From assembly GCA_905181645.1 (NCBI GenBank), contig CAJIYN010000001.1, positions 310,001-374,000 of the forward strand: 64,000 nucleotides of DNA. Reading direction: 5' to 3'. Each line of letters starts with the position of its first letter. Within the stretch, counting starts at the first letter, position 1. A model generated the notes under the pieces. The model saw nothing but the letters and a program-made list of their open reading frames with translations, was not told the origin of the DNA and did no database searches. Shown here one piece after another: positions 9,584 through 20,197 of the stretch. The stretch is from an uncultured SAR86 cluster bacterium (GTDB taxonomy: Bacteria; Pseudomonadota; Gammaproteobacteria; Magnimaribacterales; D2472). The position numbers and the translations under genes were made by a program.

Positions 9584-10980
9584 CTAATATTTGTATGTTT
9601 CTTCTTTAAAAGGGCCTTCTTGAGGAACATTAATATAATCAGCTTGATCTTGAGTAAGTTTAGTTATAACTCCTCCAAAACCGGCGACCATTAATGCAGC
9701 AACTTCTTCATCAAGCTTTTTAGGAAGTACTTCAACAGTAATCATTTCTGCTTTTGTATCTTCATCATTAATATTTGCAAAACCTTGCTTATATAAATGT
9801 ATTTGCGCTAAAACTTGGTTAGCAAATGAGCCATCCATAATTCTACTTGGATGTCCTGTTGCATTACCCAGATTAACTAATCGACCTTCAGCTAAAAGAA
9901 TAAGATAGTTGAGAAAAAACTGATCAGGTGTTCCATCAGGTTTTGTATCTCTAAATATTCTATGAACTTGAGGTTTAATTTCATCCCAATAATAGTTATC
10001 TCTCATAAATGCAGTGTCAATCTCATTATCAAAATGACCGATATTACAAACGACAGCAGTATTTTTTAATGTAGCTAACATTGCAGCGTCACAAACATTA
10101 ACATTACCTGTTGTTGTAACAATTAAATCAGTGTTACCCATTACTTGCATATTGATATCTGCTTCATTTCTTGAAACAGCACCATCTTTATAACAGGACA
10201 CAACTGCAAAACCATCCATACAAGCCTGAAACGCACAAATAGGATCTGATTCAACAACACTTACTATCATTCCTTCTTGAGCAAGACTGGCTGCTGATCC
10301 TTTCCCAACATCACCGTAACCAATAACTAAACCTCTTTTGCCCATAAGGAGCATATCAGTTCCTCTTTTTAGAGCATCATTAAGACTATGTCTGCAACCA
10401 TATTTATTATCATTTTTTGCTTTAGTAACTGAGTCATTTACATTAATAGCAGGAATTTTTAACTCACCTTTTTCTAACATTTCTTTAAGTCTATGAACTC
10501 CAGTAGTAGTCTCTTCTGAAACACCATGAATAGTTTCTAACATTTCAGGAAATCTTCTCATGAACCATAGCAGTTAGATCACTACCATCATCTAGAATCA
10601 TATTTGGCTTCCATGACTCTCCCATCTTTACAGATAGTTTGCTCAATACACCACTCAAATTCTTCTTCTGTTTCGCCCTTCCAAGCAAAAGTTGGTATAC
10701 CTCTGGCAGCCATAGCTGCAGCAGCATGATCTTGAGTAGAGAAAATATTACATGATGACCATCTGACTTCTGCACCTAAATCTATTAATGTTTCCATTAG
10801 AACTGCAGTTTGAATTGTCATATGAATACAACCCATAATTTTTGCATTTGCTAAAGGTTGTTCAGCTCTGTACTTGTCTCTAAGAGCCATTAAGGCTGGC
10901 ATTTCATTTTCAGCAAGAGAAATTTCTCTTCTTCCAAATTCTGCAAGGTTAATATCAGCTACTTTATAGTCGTTTTCCAT
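9584..10980 (-). CDS. ahcY: Adenosylhomocysteinase (frameshifted)
   Basis: Hydrolyses S-adenosylhomocysteine to homocysteine and adenosine using bound NAD. It starts [19 protein letters not shown]. Family signatures follow: the [16 protein letters not shown] segment, [20 protein letters not shown], the lysine/asparagine segment [17 protein letters not shown], and the NAD-binding [12 protein letters not shown]. The C-terminus ends ETYKY; KPTHYRY is the commonest ending, so this one is divergent. One or two frame changes lie near 10560-10620. About 465 aa. It follows metK by 21 bp on the same strand, so the two form a methyl-cycle operon. Adenosine produced here can be used by the adenosine kinase at 57096-58097. 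Confidence 0.93.
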
Positions 10981-11001
10981 TTTATTTCCTTAATTATTAT
11001 T

Positions 11002-12152
11002 TTATTGTGATATGTCTGCTGCTTTATCAGTTTTTTCCCAAGAAAATGAATGTCAGATCTTCCAAAGTGACCATAAGCTGCAGTTTGCAAGTATATAGGT
11101 CTTTTAAGATCAAGCATATTAATAAGACTTTTTGGTCTCAGATCAAATTCTTCTTCAACTATTTTTACAATTGCTTTCTTTTGATACTTTTTCACTATTA
11201 AAAGTTTCAACATGTATAGAGGTTGGTTTTGCAACGCCAATGGCATATGAAACTTGGATTTCACAATCGGTCAGCCATACCAGCTGCCACAACATTTTTA
11301 GCCAAATAACGGGACGCGTAAGCCGCTGAACGATCTACTTTAGTTGGGTCCTTACCCGAAAATGCGCCGCCACCATGCGGTGCAGCACCACCGTAGGTAT
11401 CCACAATGATTTTTCTGCCAGTTAAACCTGCATCACCATCAGGACCACCTATAACGAAGGTTCCTGTTGGATTAACCCACCATTCAGTATCAACCGTTAT
11501 CCACTCGTTTGGAATAACTTCGCGTATATAAGGTTCAACAATTTCTCGAATATAGCCACTATCTTGATCTTCAGAAGAATGCTGAGTTGAAAGCACAATT
11601 GATGTTACTTCCACTGGCCTGCCGTCCAAATACCTCAACGAAATTTGTGATTTAGCATCAGGGCCAAGATCTGACTCTACACCACTCTTGCATTGCATCA
11701 GCTTGTCTCTTCACAAGTTTGTGTGATAGATCTATTGGAAGAGGCATTAAGGATTCAGTTTCTTTACAAGCATACCCAAACATAAGACCCTGATCGCCGG
11801 CACCTTGTTCTAAATTTTCTCCTTCGCCTTCGTTAACACCCTGAGCAATATCAGGAGATTGTTGGAATACAAGATTTGTAAACTCACACGTATCGCCATT
11901 AAAGCCATATTCATCTGTGTTGTAACCAATATCACTAATTGTTTTTCTAACAACAGGCTCAAGATCTGGATTCCCAAGAGAGGTTATCTCTCCAGCAATA
12001 AAGACCATATTGTTTTTAATCATCGTTTCGCAAGCAACCCTACTATTAGGATCTTCAGCTAGGTATGCATCAAGAACGGCATCAGATATTTGATCGCAAA
12101 CTTTGTCAGGATGTCCACCAGATACTGATTCGGATGTGAATATATAACTCAT
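11002..12152 (-). CDS. metK: S-adenosylmethionine synthetase (frameshifted)
   Basis: Makes S-adenosylmethionine from methionine and ATP. It starts [21 protein letters not shown], with the metal and ATP site motif GHPDK. Later come [12 protein letters not shown], the phosphate loop [22 protein letters not shown], and the C-terminal TAAYGHFGR. Frame changes lie near 11035, 11262 and 11690. At the last one the usual LPWLRPDAKSQ segment is shortened. After the C-terminal frame correction, the protein ends [11 protein letters not shown] with a TAA at 11002-11004. First gene of the metK-ahcY pair; divergent from transketolase across about 170 bp. I saw no riboswitch fold in that gap. Confidence 0.93.
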
Positions 12153-12325
12153 TTATTTCTCCAAAAAAAACTAAAATTTTGTGAAATAATGAATTTTTTA
12201 GCATCTATTGTGTGCAAAAAATTAAAAAATCACAGATGGAGTATTTTATATCAAAAAGTTTAGATTTAGCTATGATTTTTTGTCTTAAAATATTATTATT
12301 CATAAAACCTCTACGGAAATAAAAA

Positions 12326-14304
12326 TTGCATCAATCTGAACCAATTAACGCTTTAAGATTTTTATCAATAGACGCTGTCCAACAAGCTAACTCTGGTCAT
12401 CCAGGAATGCCCATGGGTATGGCTGAGATTGCAACAGCTTTGTGGGGTAATCATTAAAACATAATCCTAGCAATCCCACTTGGTTCAATAGAGATAGATT
12501 CGTTTTATCTAGCTGGCCATGGCTCTATGCTTCTTTATAGCCTTCTTCATCTAATTAAATTAATGAAAATCTATCAGGTGGTGGCGAAGTTAAATCCAAA
12601 ACCCCAGGACATCCAGAATATGATTTAGATTATGGTATAGAGACTACTACAGGACCTCTTGGTCAAGGCTTAGCAAATGCAGTAGGAATGGCTATTTCAG
12701 AAAAAATGCTTGCAGGTGAGTTTAATACAACTGAACTCAGTCCAGTAGATCATTTCACCTATACCTTTTTAGGAGATGGCTGCCTAATGGAAGGTATATC
12801 TCATGAAGCATGTTCTTTTGCAGGAACCCATGAACTTGGAAAATTAATTTGTTTTTATGATCAAAATGGAATCTCAATTGATGGAGAAATAGAACATTGG
12901 TTTACAGACGATACGGTAAAAAGATTTGATAGTTACGGCTGGCAAACTATTTGTGTAGATGGCCATAATGTTGATGCTATTAATGAAGCTATTAAAGCCG
13001 CTAAAGAAGAAACTAATAAGCCATCTATGATTTTTTGTAAAACAACTATTGGGTTTGGATCACCAAATAAATCTGGAACAAGTGGTGTACTGCATCTCTT
13101 CCTCACAGAGAAGAGATTGCAAAAACAAGAGCAGCTCTAGGATGGCAGCATGAGCCATTTGAGGTTCCAGAATCAGTATATGAATTTTGGGATGCCAAAT
13201 CTCAGGGCGAAGCTAGTAATAATGACTGGAACCAGGTCATGCAATCGTTAAATGAAACAGATCCAGATAAATATAAAGAGTTATCTAGAAGAATCTCTGG
13301 AGAAATGCCTGAGAATTTTACAGAAAAGTATGAATGATTTTCTCCAGCATTGCGATACAGAAAATGCTTCAATGGCTACAAGAAAAGCATCTCAAGTATG
13401 TTTAGATTTTTTTGTAAAAGAAATGCCAGAGCTTGTCGGAGGCTCTGCTGATTTAACACCTTCAAATAATACTTTCTCAAAATCAAGTACCACATTCTCA
13501 AATGAAAACCCTACGGGCAACCATATTAACTATGGAGTTAGAGAGTTTGGAATGTCAGCAATTATGAATGGAATGGTCCTTCATGGTGGCATTAAGCCAT
13601 ATGGAGCTACATTTTTAGTATTTACTGACTATGCAAGAAATGCTATTAGACTCTCAGCTCTTATGGGCATACCAAATATTTTTGTATATACACATGATTC
13701 AATAGCTCTTGGCGAGGACGGCCCAACCCATCAACCTATTGAACACTTGGTTACTTTAAGATCAACGCCTAATTTAAACAATTGGAGGCCAGCTGATTTA
13801 GTTGAGACGGCAGTGGCATGGGAAGATGCAGTTAGCTCTAAGGATTCTCCAACATGCTTAATTTTTAGTAGACAAAACACCTCTCCCATAACAAGAAACA
13901 ATGTACAGATTGAAGCTATTAAGAATGGCGGATATCTTCTTCAAGAAAATGCTGATGCTCATATAACCCTGATTGCCTCCGGAAGTGAATTACAGATGAT
14001 GCTGGATGCTTCTAATGTTTTAAAGGAATCTGGGATCATCGCTAATGTTGTTTCTATGCCTTGTTTAGACATTTTTTTAAATACCTCCCAAGAATATCAA
14101 TCTGCAATTATCAAAGATGATTTGCCAATATTAGTTGCTGAGTTAGCTCATCCAAATTCTTGGTTCAGGCTTTTAAATAAAAAAGATAAGGTCCTAGGAA
14201 TAGAAACTTTTGGAGAGTCTGCACCCGCCAATGTCTTGTTAGAACATTTTGGGTTCACAATACCAAACGTAGTTGATATAGCTAAATCACTAATGAATGA
14301 ATAA
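12326..14304 (+). CDS. tkt: Transketolase (frameshifted)
   Basis: Thiamine-diphosphate enzyme of the non-oxidative pentose phosphate pathway. The likely start is TTG at 12326, giving [19 protein letters not shown], followed by the substrate-loop motif [16 protein letters not shown] and the TPP-binding GDGCLMEG follow, then the catalytic-domain segment in which [15 protein letters not shown] holds the active-site histidines. Frame changes cluster at 12455-12560, near 13085 and near 13335. About 660 aa when joined. The stop overlaps the pgk start by 8 bp. The order tkt-pgk-fba resembles E. coli tktA-epd-pgk-fbaA, but no glyceraldehyde or erythrose phosphate dehydrogenase lies between. Confidence 0.93.
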
Positions 14305-15422
14305 CCTATCAGAATTAGTATTAGAGAATAAAAAACTTATTATTAGGGTTGATATGAATGTGCCAATTGTTGATGGCATCATTAAAGATCAAACAAGAAT
14401 ATTAGCTTCAATCCCAACTATTCAGCACTCCTTAGATAGAGGTGCAAAAATTTTACTAGTCTCACATTTAGGCAGACCATCTGAAGGAGAACCAGATAGT
14501 ATATTTTCCTTAAAACCCATTGCAGAATGCCTGATAAAAATTTTAGGCGAAGAGGTGGATTTAGTCTCAGAGCTGAATGACACTTCAATATTTAACTCTT
14601 CATCAAGAGTTCAAGTATTAGAAAATATTAGATTTTTTGAAGGAGAAAAAGCTAACAGTAACATTCTGGGAAAATTACTTGCTGACTGTTGCGATATTTA
14701 TGTTTTTGATGCTTTTGGAACTTCACACAGAGAGCAAGCATCTACATATTCAGCAATAACTCATTCAAATCAAGCATGCATGGGGTTGTCTATCATCTTA
14801 GACGAACCCACCACAGGATTACATTTTGCTGATATACAGCAGTTATTGGTGGTGCTCCATCGATTCCATGAAGAGTTAATAAAAAATATTAATACAAATA
14901 ACTTTTAATTGTTGGCGGCGGTATTGCCAATACTTTTTTAGCTTTAGTTAAAGATACTCCATTAATCTTTGTTTGAAGAATCCATGCTGGGTATAGCCAA
15001 GGAGCTATTAGATGGAGGCAAAATTATTTTGCCAGATACAGTAATTACTTCTTTAACATTTGAAGGAGAGGAAGTTAGCGAAAAGAATATTAGCGACGTA
15101 AATAGTAATGAAATGATCTTAGATCAACTACTAACAACCAAAATGATTGAAGCAATAAATGCCTCTAAAACTATTTTATGGAATGGCCCATTAGGTGTTT
15201 TTGAGTTCAGTTCATTTGCAACAGGAACAATAACCCTTGGAGAACACAGCAAGCTCTGATGCTTTTTCAATAGCTGGTGGTGGAGAGACTATTTCGGCTA
15301 TTAATAAATTTATTAAAGCAGATGATGTATCATATTGTTCAACTGGCGGAGGAGCTTTTTTAGAGTTTATGGAAGGAAAAGATTTGCCATCAATAGTAGC
15401 TTTAAAATTAAAAAGTAATTAA
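14297..15422 (+). CDS. pgk: Phosphoglycerate kinase with internal foreign segment
   Basis: Glycolytic/Calvin kinase. Substrate-side motifs are clear: [27 protein letters not shown] and [13 protein letters not shown]. The protein then should run through the AIVGGSKVSTKL segment, but this is missing. Between about 14786 and 14866 the sequence instead reads as UvrA. Phosphoglycerate kinase resumes at EELIKN and [11 protein letters not shown], then [17 protein letters not shown] and the nucleotide loop [13 protein letters not shown]. Frame changes lie near 14905, 14975 and 15240. Without the GGSKV segment the enzyme as written would not work. Confidence 0.9.
14786..14866 (+). pseudogene. UvrA C-terminal fragment inside pgk
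   Basis: In the pgk frame, this stretch reads [19 protein letters not shown] and then VVLHRF. This is the Walker B and following D-loop region of the second ATPase of UvrA (family: [23 protein letters not shown]). The string has no counterpart in phosphoglycerate kinase. It replaces roughly 40 residues of pgk, and no other part of uvrA is nearby. Confidence 0.8.
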
Positions 15423-15433
15423 AGGAGATATCA

Positions 15434-16440
15434 ATGTCGTTAAATAGTTTAGAAGAAATAGCTTCCTATATAGTCTCAGAAGGCAAAGGAATCCTTGCTG
15501 CAGATGAAAGCAATCCAACTTGTGGAAAACGTTTTGATTCTATTGGAGTTGAATCTTCGGAAGAAAATAGAAGAGAATAATGAAATAAATCATATAGATG
15601 GATTTCAATTAGATATTGGTGGTGTTATTTTATTTGATGAGACAATCAGACAAAGCTCAAAAGATGGCACTTCTATTCCAGAATTAATCTCTTTATCTGG
15701 AGCAGTACCTGGAATTAAAGTTGATAAAGGTGAGAAGGATAAGGAGATTCAGATGAAACAGTTACTGTTGGCCTAGATGGCCTAGATGAAAGACTTAAAG
15801 AGTACTCTTTGCTTGGAGCAAAATTTACTAAGTGGAGAGCTGTTATAAAGATTGGTAATAATTTACCTACTGATAATTGTATCGATGCAAACATGAAGGC
15901 CTTGGCTGATTACGCTAAGGTTGTTCAGGACAATGGCATGGTTCCTATGGTTGAGCCTGAAGTGTTAATGGAAGGCGATCATTCCATAGAAGAATGCTTC
16001 ACAGCAACTGAAAGATCTTTAAAGTCTCTTTTTCATCATTTAAAAGAAAATGGAGTAAATATCAAAGGAACAATATTGAAGCCTAATATGGTTACATCGG
16101 GGTCAGTTGCCCTATACAAGCTGGAGTAAAAGAAGTAGCAGAAAAAACTGTGAAATGTTTATTGGAAAATGTTCCAGAAGAATTACCAGGAATTACCTTT
16201 CTATCAGGTGGTCAGTCTGATATTGATGCAACTGCACATTTAGATGCTATGAATAAGATTGGTGGATTTAGTTGGAAGTTAAGTTTTTCTTATGGACGTG
16301 CTTTACAACAAGCTGCTTTAAAGGCATGGATGGGTAAAGAGGAAAATATGAATAATGCTCAAGCTGCATTTTCTCATAGAGCTTTAATGAATAAAATGGC
16401 TGCATTAGGTCAATGGGATTCCTCGCTAGAAGACCAATAA
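15434..16440 (+). CDS. Class I fructose-bisphosphate aldolase (frameshifted)
   Basis: Schiff-base aldolase that cleaves fructose 1,6-bisphosphate. A strong AAGGAG site precedes the ATG. The family motifs are [10 protein letters not shown] near the start, [22 protein letters not shown] (active-site Lys region), [25 protein letters not shown] (Schiff-base lysine) and FLSGGQS. This is the class I (animal/plant-type) enzyme, not the zinc FbaA usual in gammaproteobacteria with this gene order. Frame changes lie near 15510, 15570-15590, 15755 and 16115. It follows pgk by 11 bp. Confidence 0.9.
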
Positions 16441-16444
16441 ATCA

Positions 16445-16882
16445 TTGTTAGCAACTGTTCAAAGAGTTTCATCTGCAGAAATCCATATAAATGGGTTAAA
16501 ACATGCATCAATTAATCAAGGCGTTGTAATATTTATTTGCATTGAATCCTCTGATGTCTCTAAAAATGTAATAAAAATGAAAAATAAAATATATTCATTT
16601 AGCATTTTAGAAGACGATAGCCGCACAATGTCTACAAGTTTAAAGAATTTAAACGAAGATATTATGATTGTAAGTCAATTCACTTTAGCCGCTATAACCT
16701 CAAAAGGCACTAAACCAAGTTTTCATAAGTCTGCGAAGCCCGAAGATGCTAAATTGCTGTATTATGAATTCGTGAATGAGTTCAAAAAAGAAACAAATAA
16801 ACTCGTAGAAGGCGTCTTCGGAGAGAGTATGGACATAAAATTAACTAATAAAGGACCTATAACATTTAATTTTAAGGTGTAA
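16445..16882 (+). CDS. dtd: D-aminoacyl-tRNA deacylase
   Basis: Removes D-amino acids from mischarged tRNAs. 145 aa, full length, frame intact. It starts with a TTG four bases after the fba stop, giving LATVQRVSSAEIHING. The two family signatures are SQFTLAA and the C-terminal NKGPITF (family Gly-cisPro motif, NxGPV/IT). Translational coupling with fba is likely from the 4-bp gap. Confidence 0.95.
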   Translation: MLATVQRVSSAEIHINGLKHASINQGVVIFICIESSDVSKNVIKMKNKIYSFSILEDDSRTMSTSLKNLNEDIMIVSQFTLAAITSKGTKPSFHKSAKPEDAKLLYYEFVNEFKKETNKLVEGVFGESMDIKLTNKGPITFNFKV

Positions 16883-16891
16883 AAAATAAAA

Positions 16892-17464
16892 ATGGAAAAT
16901 ATATCAATTTTTTGTGGCGCTCATGAGGGCAATAACCCCATTTATGCTCAGGAAGCAAAGAATATAGCTGAAATTATTGCCAAAAAAGGTATTAATGTTG
17001 TGTTTGATGTGGCAATTCGACTTGATGTATGACGGAATGTAGAGTAAAATAAAGTTTAACGATCTGCTGTTGAATATCTCTTAAATCTCTTTTTGAATCC
17101 AGATCTTGAAAGACTAGATGAAATTGTTGTTGCAGAAACCCTTCTTGATAGAAAAGATGTATTTATGGACAGGTCTGATGCATTTATTGTTCTTGCTGGA
17201 GGTGTTGGCTCTCTAGATGAGCTAGCTGAAGTTATGGCAAGTAATCAGCTTGGCATAATCAATAAACCAATTGGTATTTTAAATACAGCTGGATATTATG
17301 ATCATTTGATTGCATGGATGAAAAAAGGAGTTGCCGAGGGTTTTATTTCAGATGCAAATTTCGATGAGTTAATTATTACAGATTCTTGCGAAGATTTAGT
17401 TGAAAAAATTGTCAGTGAAGTTAGACCAGCTGCTGATGACTGGACTAATCGACTTGGCCTTTAA
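16892..17464 (+). CDS. LOG-family protein (TIGR00730), internally scrambled
   Basis: Cytokinin riboside 5'-monophosphate phosphoribohydrolase-like (LOG) family. The N-terminus MENISIFCGAHEGNNPIYAQ matches the family start (I-x-V-(F/Y)-C-G). The C-terminal part from LNPDLERLDEIVVAE holds the signature HxRK/GGxGTxxE region in the variant form DRKDVFMDRSDAFIVLAGGVGSLDELAE. Between about 17005 and 17095 the sequence is garbled. The expected GGGxxGLMG segment is only faintly recognisable (GTGGCAATTCG followed by CTTGATG). The 3' end overlaps tatC by up to 69 bp. Confidence 0.75.
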
Positions 17465-18151
17465 TCCTTCATCAAAATCTAACCAAATTTCTTCAAGTCC
17501 TATGATAGCTAAAAATAATTGAGAGATATAGTTATCTGGCGTTGGAACAAATTTAATACAAACATCTATCATCATGCCAATAATTAGAGCAGTTAAAGTT
17601 TCTTTTTTAACAATATCTGAATTTATCAATAAAACTGTTGCAACTGGTATTTCAAAAGAAATACCAAAAGCAAAAATGAGTTTTATAAAGAAGGCAAAAT
17701 ATTGATTTATATCTGTCATAACTTGAATAGAATCAGGAGCTGAGGCTATAAAAAAACTAAAAATAATTGGCGCTACTACATAGTATGCAAAGGTTATACC
17801 CAAGATGAATAATACCAAAGTAGATAGTATCAAGGGACCAATAAATTTCTTCTCATTCTTAAATAACCCAGGAATCATAAACATCCACAGTTCATAAAAC
17901 ATGTAGGGAGTAGTTAATAACATCGCAACAAAAATTGTTAATTTAATAGGCACCATGAATGGCGTTGTCACTTCTGTGGCTATCATAGTGCTACCTTCTG
18001 GCAGCGCATTAATAAGGGGGCTAGATACAAAGAGGTATATTTCTGAAGCAAAAGGCAGCCCAGCAATAGTTAGAATAGCTAATAGCCCAAGGACCCTAAT
18101 AAGTCTGGTTCTCAATTCAATAAAATGGCTTGTTATAGAGCTTTCAGTCAT
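17396..18151 (-). CDS. tatC: Sec-independent translocase subunit TatC
   Basis: Polytopic receptor of the twin-arginine translocase, inner membrane. It starts MTESSITSHFIELRTRLIRV with the conserved H-x-x-ELRxR cytoplasmic motif. The periplasmic loop and helices TTPFMVPIKL, LTTPYMFYELWMFMIPGLF and FGISFEIPVATVLL follow. The last 40-50 residues read poorly and run into the LOG gene on the other strand, so the true end is probably nearer 17500 in another frame. It overlaps tatB by 8 bp. Confidence 0.9.
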   Translation of the reverse strand: MTESSITSHFIELRTRLIRVLGLLAILTIAGLPFASEIYLFVSSPLINALPEGSTMIATEVTTPFMVPIKLTIFVAMLLTTPYMFYELWMFMIPGLFKNEKKFIGPLILSTLVLFILGITFAYYVVAPIIFSFFIASAPDSIQVMTDINQYFAFFIKLIFAFGISFEIPVATVLLINSDIVKKETLTALIIGMMIDVCIKFVPTPDNYISQLFLAIIGLEEIWLDFDEGLKAKSISPVISSWSNFTDNFFN

Positions 18152-18392
18152 CTTCTTTTTTTTCTTCGAAGAGCTCTGATTGTTCTAGCTCCTCCATTCT
18201 TAGCTCATTATAAATATCTTGCTTAATTTCTTTACTATCTATTTCTTTTTCAATATCGTCTTTAAAACTTAAAATATTTTTTTGTAATTTTTTGTATTTT
18301 TGCATAATGACCAGTGGCAATTTTTTTGGACCTATGATTAGAAGTCCAAGTGAAAGGATAAGCAGTATTTCAAAGAAGCCTATCTGAAACAA
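18144..18392 (-). CDS. tatB: Sec-independent translocase subunit TatB
   Basis: Single-span subunit that hands substrates to TatC. 82 aa. It begins MFQIGFFEILLILSLGLLIIG, giving the short transmembrane helix, then PKKLP at the hinge and an amphipathic, highly charged tail. The glutamate in the helix (FFEILLI) is the TatB hallmark that separates it from TatA. Intact frame, between tatA and tatC. Confidence 0.92.
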   Translation of the reverse strand: MFQIGFFEILLILSLGLLIIGPKKLPLVIMQKYKKLQKNILSFKDDIEKEIDSKEIKQDIYNELRMEELEQSELFEEKKEDD

Positions 18393-18395
18393 TTT

Positions 18396-18575
18396 CTATA
18401 CGTCTTTGTTATCAGAGTCTTCGTTAGTTTCCTCATCTTTGATAGCTTTTTTAAATCCTTTAAGGCTAGAGCCTAAATCAGAACCTAAAGATTTCAATTT
18501 TCCACTTCCAAAGATTAGAACTACAACCGCTAAGATTATTAATAATTGCCAAATGCTTATGCCGCCAATACCCAT
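18396..18575 (-). CDS. tatA: Sec-independent translocase subunit TatA
   Basis: Pore-forming Tat subunit. The start is placed at 18575 because a GGAGGT ribosome-binding site lies immediately upstream of that ATG; an earlier in-frame start would swallow it. The 59-aa product has [20 protein letters not shown] as helix, the [14 protein letters not shown] hinge with the FG pair, and an acidic tail. Confidence 0.93.
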   Translation of the reverse strand: MGIGGISIWQLLIILAVVVLIFGSGKLKSLGSDLGSSLKGFKKAIKDEETNEDSDNKDV

Positions 18576-18634
18576 AATTACCTCCAAGGAGAATCTAGTT
18601 TAACCTTTAGTCAGTAAAACTAAAAATTATAATT

Positions 18635-20197
18635 TTATGATACAAATATTGAGACGGCTAAGAAGATTATTATTCCACTTGCAAAGAGGCGGATGATATA
18701 TTTTTCCCTCAAGACCTGCATCTTCAATTCTTGTATTTTTGCATCACTTGACTGTTTATTTTTTGAATAACCCCTTAATTCATCTAGAACTTCGTAAATA
18801 AACCCAGGCATTTCAGAGGTTTTAAATAAAATCTCTTCTTTGTTCTCTATAATAAAATCTTTTAATCTTAATGGACTAAATTGCTCCATCAACCAATTGT
18901 CTAAATAGGGCTCTGCAATACCCCAAAAGTTTAACTCTGGATATATTTGTCTTCCCATTCCCTCAATATGAATCAATGTTTTTTGTAGAAGAACCAAAGA
19001 GGGCTGCAAAGATAAACCAAACCTTCTCGTACTCTGGAAAAGATATAAAAGCAGTTTTCCAAACTCAATCTCAGATAAAGGCTTTTCAAATATTGGCTCA
19101 CAACATGCTCTTAATGTGTTTTCTAGCTCTAATAAGCTCGTCTCAGGATCAACCCAGTGAGAATTAATAAAGAGTTGAGCTAATGCCCGATAGTTTTGTT
19201 TTAAAACTGCCTGCAACATTCTTGCAAGCGCGTATCTCTCTTCATTTGATAAAGATCCTGTTATAGCGCAGTCTATTGCTATGTAACCTGGTGACTCAGG
19301 ATGTTCTTTTGATACAAAAATATTTCCAGGATGCATATCAGCATGAAAGAAGTTATCACGAAATACCTGATCTAAAAATATAGTTACACCATTCTCTGCT
19401 AATAATTTTTTATCTATTTTGTGAGCTTCTATTTCCTCAATAGAGGTACATGGGATACCGTCAATTTTCTCCAAGGTAAAAATATTAGATGTAGTTAACT
19501 CCCAATAAACTTCAGGAATATAAAGTCTTTTTGAATTGAAAAAATTTTTTCGAGTTAAGTTTGTATTAGCCGCTTCCAACTTCAGGTCTAACTCTTTATA
19601 AATAGTTTCTTCGTAATCCCTAATCACTTCTTTTGGTTTTAATCTATCACTATCCTTATATAAAATATTGAATACAGAAGCTGCACTTTTAAGTAATCGA
19701 ACATTTCTTGATACGCTTTTTTTAATTCCAGGTCTTAAGACTTTTATAACAACATCTTTATCAGTGTTTTTAATTCTGGCAGTATGAACTTGTGCCAAAG
19801 AAGCAGCAGCAATTGGGTTGTCATTGAAATCATCATAGAATTCTTCGATATCTCCGCCTAATTCTTTCTTAATAATTTCTCGCGCTACTTTTACATCAAA
19901 GTTCTTACACTGATCAGTAAGAATCTGGAGATCTTTAGCGACCTCAATATCTAAAATATCTGTTCGAGTTGAGAGAAGTTGACCAAATTTTATGAATACT
20001 GGTCCCTGAGATTCTATAAGAGTTGCAAGTCTTTGACCTTCTCTTTTATCTTTAAAATTCGAATAAAAAGGGTTGAGCAATCGGAGTGATTTTATAAAAT
20101 AATTAGAGCTATTTTCAAAGGGTATGCTAATAACCCCATGTCTTATCGAGCCAGATAAAAGCTTTATACCGCCTATTATTAATATTATTAAATTCAT
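18635..20197 (-). CDS. ubiB: Ubiquinone biosynthesis protein UbiB (ABC1/ADCK-like)
   Basis: Atypical protein-kinase-like ATPase needed for ubiquinone synthesis. 520 aa, intact frame. The family KxGQ motif appears in FIKFGQLLSTR, the alanine-rich nucleotide loop in AAASLAQVHTARI, the VIKVLRPG lysine strand, and the catalytic-loop equivalents in FHADMHPGN and AIDCAITG. The D in DCA stands for the kinase DFG aspartate. The C-terminus has a single predicted membrane helix (LFASGIIIFLAVSIFV). It abuts ubiJ without a gap, in the ubiE-ubiJ-ubiB-tatABC order of E. coli. Confidence 0.95.
   Translation of the reverse strand: MNLIILIIGGIKLLSGSIRHGVISIPFENSSNYFIKSLRLLNPFYSNFKDKREGQRLATLIESQGPVFIKFGQLLSTRTDILDIEVAKDLQILTDQCKNFDVKVAREIIKKELGGDIEEFYDDFNDNPIAAASLAQVHTARIKNTDKDVVIKVLRPGIKKSVSRNVRLLKSAASVFNILYKDSDRLKPKEVIRDYEETIYKELDLKLEAANTNLTRKNFFNSKRLYIPEVYWELTTSNIFTLEKIDGIPCTSIEEIEAHKIDKKLLAENGVTIFLDQVFRDNFFHADMHPGNIFVSKEHPESPGYIAIDCAITGSLSNEERYALARMLQAVLKQNYRALAQLFINSHWVDPETSLLELENTLRACCEPIFEKPLSEIEFGKLLLYLFQSTRRFGLSLQPSLVLLQKTLIHIEGMGRQIYPELNFWGIAEPYLDNWLMEQFSPLRLKDFIIENKEEILFKTSEMPGFIYEVLDELRGYSKNKQSSDAKIQELKMQVLREKYIIRLFASGIIIFLAVSIFVS

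Noticed and set aside
12153-12325. SAM riboswitch between metK and transketolase
   Set aside because: I looked for the stems and conserved purine-rich core of known classes and saw none; the gap is plain AT-rich DNA.
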